Below are positions 8,513 through 17,429 of a stretch of 64,000 bases of DNA, piece after piece. Position 1 is the stretch's first letter; each line of letters opens with the position of its first letter. The translations under genes were made by a program, and so were the position numbers. Source of the DNA: Agarilytica sp033852175 (GTDB lineage Bacteria; Pseudomonadota; Gammaproteobacteria; Pseudomonadales; Cellvibrionaceae); NCBI GenBank assembly GCA_033852175.1, contig JAWSUY010000015.1, positions 62,001-126,000 on the forward strand, written 5' to 3'. The notes below the pieces were generated by a model. It was not told the origin of the DNA, did no database searches, and worked only from the letters and a program-made list of their open reading frames with translations.

Positions 8513-9243
8513 CTTTTCTTTTTACCTTTCAAAATTTGAGAAATATTGGTACTGGCAAACACGTACAAAATCAATAAGGCCATGGCCAAGAGAAACCACT
8601 GTACGGCATAACCATAATGTTTAGCTGGCGAGATATTAATCGGACGCCATCGCACGATCAGTGCCGAAGGGCTATCGGCATCAATCCGTAATATTTTTGC
8701 GTGAAAAACGCCATCTATTTGGCTGCTCATCACAGACAAATCAACTTCGAGGATTTTATGGGGCCAGATTTTAACATCTCCCACGACCTCTTCAATCAAC
8801 TTTGAGTCTGTAGGGAAAGTCAGTACACCCGAAATATTTTGCTTAGCCATCGGCGTCTTCACCACAGGCATAAAATCGCGTGATGCTGATCCCCTAACCC
8901 AACCTCGATTGACAATGATGACTGCCCCAGATTCCAGCTGAAAAGGCATGATCACGTGATAACCCAATACGCTGTTGTGAAACTGGTTTTCCTTCAGCCA
9001 ATAAGCATCGCTCAAGTAAGTACCCGTTAATAATACGCGGCGATTATCTGAATATTCTGCGCTTGGATCAAATTCAGCCGGCTCCGCTGCCTGCTGTAGC
9101 TGCCAATTTTTTTTGAGCTGAACTTTCTCTTTCGCTCGATCAACTTGCCAAAGTGACAGGCTGATCAGGGCGGGGAAAACGGCTAAAACGCAAAGACTGA
9201 GCCGCCAGTTAAAATCGAACACAAATTTTATCGAGTTACTCAT
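8509..9243 (-). CDS. SURF1 family oxidase assembly protein (canonical copy)
   Basis: SURF1 proteins (here 244 aa) act in heme a insertion into subunit I. Two membrane helices flank a periplasmic domain. The first helix ends in the canonical SLWQVDRAKEK (W32, R36). Family blocks ENQFHNSVLGYHV and VNRGWVRGS follow, and the second helix starts with HYGYAVQWF. It is encoded directly after a second, diverged SURF1 gene and overlaps the next gene by 4 bp. All hallmark residues are present, so this copy is probably the functional one. Confidence 0.92.
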   Translation of the reverse strand: MSNSIKFVFDFNWRLSLCVLAVFPALISLSLWQVDRAKEKVQLKKNWQLQQAAEPAEFDPSAEYSDNRRVLLTGTYLSDAYWLKENQFHNSVLGYHVIMPFQLESGAVIIVNRGWVRGSASRDFMPVVKTPMAKQNISGVLTFPTDSKLIEEVVGDVKIWPHKILEVDLSVMSSQIDGVFHAKILRIDADSPSALIVRWRPINISPAKHYGYAVQWFLLAMALLILYVFASTNISQILKGKKKR

Positions 9244-9274
9244 GCCAAATTATCCCGCATATTTATGCGATTAT

Positions 9275-10024
9275 TTATTTTTGATTAATATCACGGCGCC
9301 TATCACCACAAAGAACAGGCAATACCTTAAAAGCTATACAGAGATACAAGAATAAGATTGCTATGGCCATCAGCCCCCAACGAAACGCATACCCATAATG
9401 CATTGCCGCAGAAACATCGAAAGGCCGCCAAGATACCAAGAGAGCAGAAGGACTGTGCTCATCAAGATGCACGACCCGGTCATACAGAGCAATACCACTT
9501 TGCGCACGCATTAGAACAAGATCAAGCTCGGAGATTTTACGCGGCCAGAAATGGGCGACCGCGCCTACCTCTTGGTGCATCTTTACAGATTTCGCATCAA
9601 CAATAACACCGAAAATTTGTAGCTTTGCTGTTGTCGTCTCTACGTTGGGCAGCCACTCATCTAACGGAGAACCCTGAATCCAGCCTCTATCGATGGCAAC
9701 AACTGCTCCGCTATCCAGATCAAACGGCATAATCACTCGATATCCGAGTTGGCTGTCATAGGTTTGGTTTTCAACCAACCAAAATTTATCGACGATAAAG
9801 AAACCCGTGAGCTGCACTTTTTGATAATTGGGGTACTTTTTATCGGCAACGAATTGAACCAAGGGCTGGCCTTGCTGCTCTGACCAAGCCTGCTGCAATC
9901 GGGTTTTTTCTACCGCCTGATCGATTTGCAAAAGGGACAGTTTCACGCAGGAGCCAAAAACAAAAACCACACAAAGTGTGAGCTTCCAGTTAAAATCGAA
10001 ATTCAATTTTGATCTTTCACTCAT
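9275..10024 (-). CDS. SURF1 family protein, diverged tandem paralogue
   Basis: Protein of 249 aa alignable from end to end with the SURF1 protein encoded 31 bp downstream: FDFNWKLTLC, ENQTYDSQLGYRV, IDRGWIQGS and HYGYAFRWG all match. The hallmark after the first helix has changed from SLWQVDR to SLLQIDQ (W32 to L, R36 to Q), and the second helix start has changed from GYAVQWF to GYAFRWG. It may have a modified role or be degenerating, yet it is intact. Its ATG at 10022-10024 lies only 14 bp from the divergent start of a plus-strand gene and has no convincing Shine-Dalgarno sequence; CCGGGG abuts the ATG. Confidence 0.9.
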   Translation of the reverse strand: MSERSKLNFDFNWKLTLCVVFVFGSCVKLSLLQIDQAVEKTRLQQAWSEQQGQPLVQFVADKKYPNYQKVQLTGFFIVDKFWLVENQTYDSQLGYRVIMPFDLDSGAVVAIDRGWIQGSPLDEWLPNVETTTAKLQIFGVIVDAKSVKMHQEVGAVAHFWPRKISELDLVLMRAQSGIALYDRVVHLDEHSPSALLVSWRPFDVSAAMHYGYAFRWGLMAIAILFLYLCIAFKVLPVLCGDRRRDINQK

Positions 10025-10038
10025 CCCCGGAGAATCCC

Positions 10039-10284
10039 ATGGGTTTAAAAATACTCATTGTAATCGAGTTTATCGCTTTGGTTGCATGCCTGAGTAGCGG
10101 TTTTACTTTCCTCTTAAAAGATATTGGCGTCGAGGAATCAAAACGTACGCTCTATGCCTTAGGTGCACGTATCACCATCGCAGCATTCCTGCTGGGTACA
10201 ATCATCTACGGGATTCAAACAGGAAAGCTTAAAAATACGGCTCCATGGGGAAATCATCGAGCAGTCGAGCAAGAACAAAACTAG
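10039..10284 (+). CDS. DUF2909-type twin-transmembrane small protein, antisense within the cox cluster
   Basis: Small inner-membrane protein (81 aa) with two hydrophobic helices separated by a short loop (FTFLLKDIGVEESKRTLYALGARIT). It resembles the DUF2909 family commonly found beside cytochrome oxidase genes. I start it at the ATG at 10039, preceded by GGAGA at 10029-10033; an upstream in-frame start would overlap the divergent SURF1 gene. It is the only plus-strand gene between coxC and the SURF1 genes and is followed by a hairpin terminator at 10335-10362. Its biochemical role is unknown; a link to oxidase assembly or stability is inferred from location only. Confidence 0.82.
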   Translation: MGLKILIVIEFIALVACLSSGFTFLLKDIGVEESKRTLYALGARITIAAFLLGTIIYGIQTGKLKNTAPWGNHRAVEQEQN

Positions 10285-10334
10285 AAGGGTCTATCTTTAC
10301 GTCAAAACTTAAAAGCACTACATCCTTGTAGCTA

Positions 10335-10362
10335 GCCAGTTTTACCATTCGGCAAAACTGGC
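10335..10362 (+). terminator. Hairpin terminator after the DUF2909 gene
   Basis: Perfect 9-bp stem GCCAGTTTT (10335-10343) / AAAACTGGC (10354-10362) with a 10-base loop, followed on the plus strand by the T-rich AATATTTCTTTT. It sits 50 bp after the DUF2909 stop and just beyond the convergent coxC stop. On the minus strand the stem is not followed by a T-tract, so read-through of the cox transcript is conceivable. Confidence 0.65.
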
Positions 10363-10380
10363 AATATTTCTTTTCGGTAC

Positions 10381-11307
10381 TTAGCCAAGAATATAAACAA
10401 ATATAAACAAACCCACCCAAACAACATCAACAAAGTGCCAATACCAGCTAGACGCTTCAAAACCATAGCAATCTTTATGGGTGAAATGACCTTTGGTAAC
10501 CGAACGCAACCATTGAACCAGCAGCATAAAAGTGCCTAAGGTTACATGCAGTCCGTGGAAACCGGTCAATAGGAAGAAGGTTGTTCCGTATATACCTGAA
10601 TCGATCTGTAAACCAACGTGATAGGCATGAATGTATTCTTCCGCTTGTAAAAATAAGAAGAAGATCCCCATGGCAACTGTAATGCCCAAGAACCAATTAA
10701 ACTTTTTCTTATTGTCATTTAATAGTGCTGTATGCGCGATATGAACCGTAACACTAGAAGCCAATAGAACAATGGTATTCCAAAGAGGCAACCATTTACC
10801 CAGCTCTTCAAGATTCCAACCTGGGAAGCTCATGTTCTGACCTGGGCCTGTAACAGTTGCTGCTGCGCCACGTAAAACCTGATCAGGAGTTGTCATCAAT
10901 GGCCATTCCGCCTGAAAACCACCCCATAAGATGTTTGATGTGCCTTCTACTGAAAGCCTAGGCAATCCGATTTGACGAATATAGAAAAGAGCGCCAAAGA
11001 ATGCAGCAAAGAACATCACTTCAGAAAAGATGAACCAGCCCATACCCCAAACGTAAGAACGCTTAAGCTGAACACTGTTCATTCCACGGATATTTTCGTC
11101 TACAACAGTGGAAAACCATTGAAATAGAACAAAGCAAAACAGTATCAAGCCAAAAATGAACAAGGTCATCCCTGAACCATCACTGCCTGCTTTAATTTCG
11201 TTAAGCCAGTTACCTAGACCGAAGACGGTCATGAACAGCGTTATTGAGGCAAACAGCGGAAACTTGCTCTGTGCCGGTACATAATATTCTTCGTGTTTTA
11301 AATCCAT
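10381..11307 (-). CDS. coxC: Cytochrome c oxidase subunit III
   Basis: Third core subunit of the aa3-type oxidase (308 aa), an integral membrane protein of about seven helices. Family motifs include YYVPAQSKFPLFASI at the N-terminus, FFAAFFGALFYIR, a conserved acidic LQAEEYIHAYH, the signature GFHGLHVTLG, and SSWYWHFVDVVWVGLF at the end. An insertion around residues 130-180 (QAEWPLMTTPDQ) is typical of the Pseudomonas-like form. It is the last of four minus-strand structural and assembly genes (coxB-coxA-ctaG-coxC), 17 bp after ctaG. Confidence 0.96.
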   Translation of the reverse strand: MDLKHEEYYVPAQSKFPLFASITLFMTVFGLGNWLNEIKAGSDGSGMTLFIFGLILFCFVLFQWFSTVVDENIRGMNSVQLKRSYVWGMGWFIFSEVMFFAAFFGALFYIRQIGLPRLSVEGTSNILWGGFQAEWPLMTTPDQVLRGAAATVTGPGQNMSFPGWNLEELGKWLPLWNTIVLLASSVTVHIAHTALLNDNKKKFNWFLGITVAMGIFFLFLQAEEYIHAYHVGLQIDSGIYGTTFFLLTGFHGLHVTLGTFMLLVQWLRSVTKGHFTHKDCYGFEASSWYWHFVDVVWVGLFIFVYILG

Positions 11308-11324
11308 AATTCTCTTCCCCGCTT

Positions 11325-11996
11325 TTAAATTAGTGGCTGCATGCGGTTGGCCACATGGATGTAGTTATTCCGAGGTTTGTCGGGAACAAATTCGGTTAGT
11401 ATTGATAATTCATTTGTGTGCAAGGCTTGTAGCTCTTGCTCTTTACTTTCAACATCACTATCCGACATATCAGTTACGTCAAAAAGGCTGTACGAAAGCG
11501 TTATCGTTTTTACAGCTTTGGGCAGGTCTTGGTCGACAATAAACCGTAGACCGAGTTCGGCTTCTTCGCCTGGCCCAAGTGTTTGCTTGTTAAAGCAAAA
11601 GCACTCTGTTTTATGAAAATAATTGGTCGCGTTGCTTGGCACCATACTCGGTACAGCTTGCCCAACCATAATGCTATCAGTCGGGTTTTTTGCAACAAAA
11701 TGCGTAACGGTGGCTTCTCCCGGATGTACCTTAATCGAGAATTCATTTGGCTGAAACTCCCAGGGCATTCCTTCGTTGTTAACCGCAACAAACTGCACTT
11801 TGACCCATCGACTGGTATCGACCTCTGCCGCTACTGCCGAAACATACTGACCTTGCGTTTTACCGTTGAGGCCAGCCACATCACAAATCAAATTGTATAA
11901 CGGCGGCATTACCCAAATTGCAAAAACAAACATTGCCACTACTAAGCCCAAGAGCTTGATAAGGATGTGTTTAGTTTTTTTTTGCTCAGCCGCCAT
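11325..11996 (-). CDS. ctaG: Cytochrome c oxidase assembly protein CtaG/COX11
   Basis: Copper chaperone (223 aa) required to build the CuB site of subunit I. One N-terminal membrane helix (about residues 11-30) is followed by a periplasmic immunoglobulin-like domain. The copper-binding CFCF motif is in KTECFCFNKQ (C132 and C134), followed by the conserved LGPGEEAELGLRF. It lies between coxA and coxC, the common order in Gammaproteobacteria and Alphaproteobacteria. The C-terminal 40 residues extend beyond the conserved fold. Confidence 0.95.
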   Translation of the reverse strand: MAAEQKKTKHILIKLLGLVVAMFVFAIWVMPPLYNLICDVAGLNGKTQGQYVSAVAAEVDTSRWVKVQFVAVNNEGMPWEFQPNEFSIKVHPGEATVTHFVAKNPTDSIMVGQAVPSMVPSNATNYFHKTECFCFNKQTLGPGEEAELGLRFIVDQDLPKAVKTITLSYSLFDVTDMSDSDVESKEQELQALHTNELSILTEFVPDKPRNNYIHVANRMQPLI

Positions 11997-12006
11997 TTAC
12001 GATCTC

Positions 12007-13572
12007 TTAATAACTCTGCATATCTTCTTTTGGAGGAGGCGTAGTAAAGGTGTGATATGGCGCCGGTGAAGGTACCGTCCACTCCAAACCATGCGAACCT
12101 TCCCACACTCGGTCAGTTGCTTTCTTCCCGCTAACAATAGCTCGGATCACAATGTACAAGAAGAGTATTTGTGCCCCACCAAACAAGAATGCTCCGATGG
12201 AAGAAATCATATTCCAATCAGCCCACAACGGGTTGTAGTCGGGAATACGTCGAGGCATACCCGCCAGACCGGAAAAGTGCATTGGGAAGAATGTTACATT
12301 CAAACCAATAAAGGCTAACCAAAAATGTGTTTTACCCAATGTCTCGTCGTACATTTTCCCTGTCCACTTGGGCAACCAGTAATACACCGCTGCAGTGATT
12401 GAGAAAATAGCACCCGGCACTAATACATAGTGGAAGTGAGCAACAACGAAGTATGTATCGTGGTATTGGAAATCAACCGGTGCAATTGCCAACATTAAGC
12501 CAGAGAAGCCGCCAATGGTGAACAAAATAACAAAAGCAATTGAGAACAACATAGGCGTCTCAAAAGTCATTGCGCCTTGCCACATTGTGGTGACCCAGTT
12601 AAAGACTTTTACACCCGTTGGAACTGCAATCAACATGGTTGCATACATGAAGACCAGCTCGCCAAACAGAGGCATACCCACCGTAAACATGTGGTGAGCC
12701 CAAACAATAAAGCTCAAGAATGCAATCGACGCTGATGCGTAAACCATTGAAGAATAACCGAACAAAGGCTTACGAGCGAAAGTCGGGATAATCGCAGATA
12801 CAATACCGAATGCTGGCAAAATCATAATGTAAACTTCAGGATGACCAAAGAACCAGAAAACGTGTTGGAACAATACTGGATCACCACCACCTGCCGCTTC
12901 GAAAAAGCTTGTGCCGAAGTGAATATCCATCAACATCATGGTAACAACACCTGCCAAAACTGGCATTACAGCAATCAACAAGTACGCTGTGATCAACCAC
13001 GTCCATACGAACAATGGCATTTTCATCAATGTCATGCCCGGTGCACGCAAGTTCAAAATGGTCGCAACAATGTTGATCGCGCCCATGATAGAGCTCGCAC
13101 CCATGATATGAACACCGAAGATGAAGAAGGTGACCGTATCAGGCGCATAGGTGGTTGATAGAGGTGCGTAGAATGTCCAACCGAAGTTAGGCGCACCACC
13201 GTCCATAAAGAATGTTGATACAAGCAACGCAAAAGCAAACGGGAGAATCCAAAAACTCCAGTTATTCATACGTGGCAGCGCCATATCTGGAGCACCAATC
13301 ATCATTGGGATCATCCAGTTAGCTAAACCAACAAAGGCCGGCATTACTGCACCAAATACCATGACCAAACCATGCATCGTAGTCATTTGGTTGAAGAAGT
13401 TAGGCTCAACAATTTGTAAACCCGGCTGGAACAATTCCATACGGATAACGAGAGCAAATGTACCGCCAAGTAAAAACATGGCGAAACTGAACCATAGGTA
13501 CATACTACCTATGTCTTTGTGGTTAGTAGTAAATAACCAGCGACTGATACCTTTCGCAGGACCATGTGCCAT
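12007..13572 (-). CDS. coxA: Cytochrome c oxidase subunit I
   Basis: Catalytic heme-copper subunit (521 aa, twelve helices) that reduces oxygen and pumps protons. Visible hallmarks are TTNHKDIGSMY at the N-terminus, the low-spin heme ligand region TMHGLVMVFG, the CuB/Tyr segment FGHPEVYIMILP, VWAHHMFTVG with two CuB histidines, and VVAHFHYVLV with the heme a3 and heme a histidines. The glutamate in GHPEVY marks an A-type, D-channel oxidase. It begins 11 bp after coxB, so one operon is likely. Confidence 0.97.
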   Translation of the reverse strand: MAHGPAKGISRWLFTTNHKDIGSMYLWFSFAMFLLGGTFALVIRMELFQPGLQIVEPNFFNQMTTMHGLVMVFGAVMPAFVGLANWMIPMMIGAPDMALPRMNNWSFWILPFAFALLVSTFFMDGGAPNFGWTFYAPLSTTYAPDTVTFFIFGVHIMGASSIMGAINIVATILNLRAPGMTLMKMPLFVWTWLITAYLLIAVMPVLAGVVTMMLMDIHFGTSFFEAAGGGDPVLFQHVFWFFGHPEVYIMILPAFGIVSAIIPTFARKPLFGYSSMVYASASIAFLSFIVWAHHMFTVGMPLFGELVFMYATMLIAVPTGVKVFNWVTTMWQGAMTFETPMLFSIAFVILFTIGGFSGLMLAIAPVDFQYHDTYFVVAHFHYVLVPGAIFSITAAVYYWLPKWTGKMYDETLGKTHFWLAFIGLNVTFFPMHFSGLAGMPRRIPDYNPLWADWNMISSIGAFLFGGAQILFLYIVIRAIVSGKKATDRVWEGSHGLEWTVPSPAPYHTFTTPPPKEDMQSY

Positions 13573-13583
13573 TTCGTAGTCTC

Positions 13584-14714
13584 CTATTGGCCTTGCTTGA
13601 ACGTAACAACATCAATCGGCTGAACTAGCTGACCCATATCGTTACCAAACGAATTTCTTTGGAATGTAATAACAGCGGCTGCTTCAACAGGTGTTAGCTG
13701 CTCGCCAAATGGAGGCATACCTGCACCACCATTAATCACACGATTGAGATGTCCACTAAGTTCGCCCATGGCAATTGCACTGCCAGCGATAGCGGGGAAT
13801 GTCGGCGGTAAACCTTTACCGTCTGCTTGGTGACAAGATGCGCAGTTTGTGTTGTACACCTCTTCACCCGTAGCCATTAGCTCATCAAGCTCAAGTACTT
13901 TTTTAGATGCTTCAGCAATGGCTAACACTTCGTCCTTCTTGGCGCCGATCCATTCTGCATATTTTGCTTTTGACACAACATGCACTTCGATCGGCATAAA
14001 GCCATGATCCTTGCCGCATAATTCAGCACACTGTCCGCGATAAACACCTTCCTGCTCTACCTGAGTCCACGCCTCATTTGTGTAGCCAGGAATTGCATCA
14101 CGCTTGACCGCAAGATCTGGAACCCACCAGCTGTGAATCACATCTCCTGCGGTTACCAAGAAACGAACTTTCGTTCCTACAGGAATAACCAGGGGTTTAT
14201 CAACTTCGAGTAGATAGTGCTCGCCCTTTTCTTCCTCATTATTTATTTGTGAGGGCGGGGTGCTCGATATGGAGAAGAAACTTACATCCTCTCCAAGGTA
14301 TTCATACTGCCACTTCCATTGATGCGCCGTAATCAGGATATCGATCTCGGCGTCATCTGTGTTATAGATTTTCTTCAAAAGTGTCGTTGAAGGAATCGCA
14401 ATAACGATCAAGATGAGCGCAGGAACAATTGTCCATAAAAGCTCTAGTACGACACTTTCATGGAAATTAGATGCTTTAACGCCACGCGATTTACGATGGA
14501 GAAACATACTGACAAACATTGCGCCGAAGACGACAACGCCTATCACGCAGCAAATGTAGAAAACCGTCATATGAAGTTTGTAGACTTCTTTACTAATTGA
14601 GGTGACGCCCTCGGTCATGTTCAACTGCCATCCGTCCGCAAAACCTATTGCCGGCAAAAGCATAAGACTTGTGGCAAAAAGCAGAGCGAGCGACCGCTTG
14701 CATGTTATTAACAT
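13584..14714 (-). CDS. coxB: Cytochrome c oxidase subunit II with fused cytochrome c domain
   Basis: Electron-entry subunit (376 aa). A signal peptide (to about residue 26) and two membrane helices (about 48-70 and 90-110) precede a cupredoxin domain. CuA ligands are H194 in VIHSWW plus C229, E231, C233, H237 and M240 in GQCAELCGKDHGFM. A C-terminal class I cytochrome c domain carries CASCH (C291, C294, H295) and a probable axial methionine in GAGMPPFG (M333). This is therefore a caa3-like subunit II. A GGAGAAAGG Shine-Dalgarno precedes the ATG at 14712-14714. First gene of the cox operon. Confidence 0.96.
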   Translation of the reverse strand: MLITCKRSLALLFATSLMLLPAIGFADGWQLNMTEGVTSISKEVYKLHMTVFYICCVIGVVVFGAMFVSMFLHRKSRGVKASNFHESVVLELLWTIVPALILIVIAIPSTTLLKKIYNTDDAEIDILITAHQWKWQYEYLGEDVSFFSISSTPPSQINNEEEKGEHYLLEVDKPLVIPVGTKVRFLVTAGDVIHSWWVPDLAVKRDAIPGYTNEAWTQVEQEGVYRGQCAELCGKDHGFMPIEVHVVSKAKYAEWIGAKKDEVLAIAEASKKVLELDELMATGEEVYNTNCASCHQADGKGLPPTFPAIAGSAIAMGELSGHLNRVINGGAGMPPFGEQLTPVEAAAVITFQRNSFGNDMGQLVQPIDVVTFKQGQ

Positions 14715-15108
14715 CGCCCTTTCTCCATTGTAATAAAAAGGTGTTTAACGCTTAATTGTGTCGCCGTGAAATAAACTAAACTTCACGATTACTGTTTCTT
14801 AACGATGATTTTGATAACTTGAGAGTGTTTATGTCGCCGAAAGGTAAAAAGGGAGCGTTTTTTGACCACTTTTTACGCTTCCATGCGGCAAAATATCGCA
14901 GGTCGCGATTATAACGGCACAAATACCTGAAAAGTAAGGGGTTATTCCATTCATTCTCATTTTTTTATCTTTTTTTGAGTGACCTAAGTCAACTGAACAT
15001 ATAAAAACCTCAGCATTTACGCTCAGCCATGTTGACAATAGCCAATTTGCGCGCCAACACTTATGATCATTAAACACCCGCTATTAACTTAGATGACTCC
15101 AACGCAAC
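14715..15108. promoter_or_regulatory. Divergent intergenic region between coxB and a MATE pump gene
   Basis: A 394-bp region with no convincing gene. It must hold the cox promoter (minus strand) and the MATE promoter (plus strand). A 6-bp inverted repeat CGTGAA (14765-14770) / TTCACG (14782-14787), 11 bp apart, lies about 50 bp upstream of coxB and could be a regulator site. No further motif could be assigned by eye. Confidence 0.4.
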
Positions 15109-16461
15109 ATGCCAACCCGAATTGAAAAAATACGCGCATTACCGCACAAACAAGCGTGGCGCTTAGCATGGCCAATGATTGTGTCGAATATATCGGTACC
15201 ATTAATGGGGCTCGCGGATACGGCTATGCTAGGACACCTTCCGAACCCGGCTTACTTAGGGGCAGTTGCGATTGGCAGCAATATCATTGCACTACTATAT
15301 TGGATGTTTGGTTTTTTACGTATGGGCACCACCGGTGCTACTGCTCGAGCCGTGGGCGCGAACCAACCGTCATTAGCCTCCCAGCATTTTACGCAAAATG
15401 CCTTATTGGCGCTTTTTCTAGGTATTGGATTAGTTGCTCTGCAGTCTTTAGCGATTCCGGCTATTTTGTGGGTCATTACACCCGACGAGTCATTACAGAT
15501 ACTCGCAATGGAGTACTGCAGTATTCGAATTTATTCTGCTCCTGCGGTATTGGTTAGCTATGTTGCCATGGGCTGGATGATTGGCCTTGGTCTCACAAAA
15601 TATCCTCTGATCATCACAATTGCAGCCAACCTTTTGAATATTGGCTTAGATTATTGCTTTATCGTTCTCTGGCAGATGGATGTAAAAGGAGCTGCAACTG
15701 CAACTTTGATAGCTGAATGCTTCTCGTGTATTTGTGCGCTGATCACCATACTGTTCATACTTTACCAAAAAGGCTGGAAGCTAACGCGCCATATAGACAT
15801 CGACGAAATCAAAACAACCCTAAAGCTAAATGCTGATTTATTTCTGCGCACTATAGCTTTGCTGTTCGTCATAAACTTCTTTAACGCTCAAAGTGCTCTA
15901 TTTGGGAACTCAACGCTCGCAGCAAATGCAATTCTATTTCAGTGCAGTTTGTTCGTGGCTTTTTTCCTTGACGGTTATGCACTTGCGGCTGAAACTTTGA
16001 CCGCTCGCGCTATAGGCGGACGTAAAATTACGCAATTTCACCAAGCCAGTGCTGTATGCGGACTCAATTCACTCGGTATTGCACTGATGCTGACACTCTT
16101 ATTTTGGGGGTTTGGAGACGGAATAGTTGATGCCCTCACTAACATTACAGAGGTTGCCAGCACCGCAAAGTTGCATCTTATATGGCTAATCGCACTGCCC
16201 CTAGTCAGCGTATGGGCTTATACATTGGATGGAATATTCATTGGCGCAGGACACATGCAAACAATGCGCAACACTATGATAATTTCCGTGCTTTGTGGTT
16301 TTTTCCCCACCTGGTGGCTAACTCAGTCTTGGGGTAATCATGGACTATGGTTCGCATTCATTGTTTTTAACCTCGTACGCGGCGTCACCCTAGCCTTCGC
16401 CTACTTCAGAAGAAGTAAGTACCAACTTTGGTTAATCCCTAATAAAAACCTTAATCATTAG
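15109..16461 (+). CDS. MATE family multidrug/Na+ efflux pump (DinF-like)
   Basis: Twelve-helix antiporter (450 aa) of the MATE superfamily. The N-terminal AWRLAWPMIVSNISVPLMGLADTAMLGHL is matched piecewise by DinF-like members (PMIVSNISVPLMGLADTAML). GAVAIGSNI follows, and a second repeated half starts near residue 240. Substrates cannot be told from sequence; DinF-like pumps export cationic drugs or metabolites using Na+ or H+. It is transcribed divergently from the cox operon, and a 7-bp hairpin follows it. Confidence 0.9.
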   Translation: MPTRIEKIRALPHKQAWRLAWPMIVSNISVPLMGLADTAMLGHLPNPAYLGAVAIGSNIIALLYWMFGFLRMGTTGATARAVGANQPSLASQHFTQNALLALFLGIGLVALQSLAIPAILWVITPDESLQILAMEYCSIRIYSAPAVLVSYVAMGWMIGLGLTKYPLIITIAANLLNIGLDYCFIVLWQMDVKGAATATLIAECFSCICALITILFILYQKGWKLTRHIDIDEIKTTLKLNADLFLRTIALLFVINFFNAQSALFGNSTLAANAILFQCSLFVAFFLDGYALAAETLTARAIGGRKITQFHQASAVCGLNSLGIALMLTLLFWGFGDGIVDALTNITEVASTAKLHLIWLIALPLVSVWAYTLDGIFIGAGHMQTMRNTMIISVLCGFFPTWWLTQSWGNHGLWFAFIVFNLVRGVTLAFAYFRRSKYQLWLIPNKNLNH

Positions 16462-16567
16462 TTCATTATTTTCTATCGACTTGTAATTGACCAAATATGG
16501 GTTATTTTGAATGACATGGGTGGCACTTAAAATCCATTTCGTGCATCCATAATCGGCGCCGAGATTC

Positions 16568-16588
16568 AGGGAATTACCATTTCCCTGT
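16568..16588 (+). repeat. Short inverted repeat downstream of the MATE gene
   Basis: CAGGGAA / TTCCCTG with the 7-base loop TTACCAT, about 105 bp after the MATE stop. There is no T-run after it, so it is at best a weak or rho-assisted terminator or a stable mRNA end. Confidence 0.3.
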
Positions 16589-16633
16589 AACTCAGGCACA
16601 TGGGCTCATCAGGATATTTAGGCAGCTTTTACT

Positions 16634-17296
16634 TTGCAGATTAGAGATACGATAAAAATTGCACGGCAGCACGAAGATAAGCTACACACACTAGAACGCT
16701 TTCTTGCAGCAAAGATTCCAATGCTGCATCGTAACATTTCGCTCCCAAGCGAAGATGCCTCCGCCTCACTGCTAGCCTTTGTTACGCGCTATGTAGAGCA
16801 TGTACCTGACGTCCTTGAGGCGCTCACAGACTTAACTCTTGATGCTGACGCCTACGATTTTGCTAAACCGCTGCTCGAAATTGTGGAAGGGTATTTTCAG
16901 TCACCACCTGAGTTTATTTCACAAGAACACAGTGGCCTACATGCATTAATAGATGAAGCCTATTTGGCTCACCGCCTGATCGAGGAAGTTAACGACAGAA
17001 TGATGATCCTATCTGGAGTACCTTTAGCTCCTATGGATATGACCATATCAAACCTTGTTGTTCACGACATTCTTGGGGAGGAGTTTGCCAACGAATTAGA
17101 CTCTGCCGTTAGCTACAATGTAGATTTACTGTTTAACATGGACGACTTACCATATAACAAACTATTTCGACGGTATGTGGAGTACCACATACACAACGGG
17201 TGGAAAAAAGAGCTTAATAAATGGCCCTGCTTGGCTGGCGATTCTTCAATATTTTTAGTGGTTAATAGCGAGCAACAAAGACCAACACTTCATTAG
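16634..17296 (+). CDS. Hypothetical protein, mostly helical, 220 aa
   Basis: Soluble protein with no signal peptide, membrane segment or motif I recognise. It is acidic and leucine-rich, with predicted helices throughout (for example DVLEALTDLTLDADAYDFAKP and AHRLIEEVNDRMMIL). The start taken is TTG at 16634, giving MQIRDTIKIARQHEDKL; no ATG lies close by in frame, and the upstream AGGCAGC at 16620-16626 could serve as a ribosome site. Codon use is like the neighbours, and it is flanked by non-coding sequence on both sides, which supports a real gene. Function unknown. Confidence 0.65.
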   Translation: MQIRDTIKIARQHEDKLHTLERFLAAKIPMLHRNISLPSEDASASLLAFVTRYVEHVPDVLEALTDLTLDADAYDFAKPLLEIVEGYFQSPPEFISQEHSGLHALIDEAYLAHRLIEEVNDRMMILSGVPLAPMDMTISNLVVHDILGEEFANELDSAVSYNVDLLFNMDDLPYNKLFRRYVEYHIHNGWKKELNKWPCLAGDSSIFLVVNSEQQRPTLH

Positions 17297-17429
17297 CTCC
17301 AAGCTAAAAGCCCCTATTCCCACACGAGCTCTCAGACGTCATGAGGTCTCTACTCACAATAACTCTAGCCTCAACCGAACACACAACCCAGTAGCGATCA
17401 ATTCTGATCTCGACGAAAACTCCCAACGC

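Noticed and set aside
10335..10362. Terminator for coxC
   Set aside because: On the minus strand no T-tract follows the stem; it fits the plus-strand DUF2909 gene better.
12841..13158. 105-aa plus-strand open frame opposite coxA
   Set aside because: Shadow of the conserved coxA sequence, histidine-rich by reverse complement only.
14829..15077. Open frame of 82 aa on the minus strand in the coxB-MATE gap
   Set aside because: Composition is atypical, no ribosome site, no recognisable motif; the region is needed for two divergent promoters.
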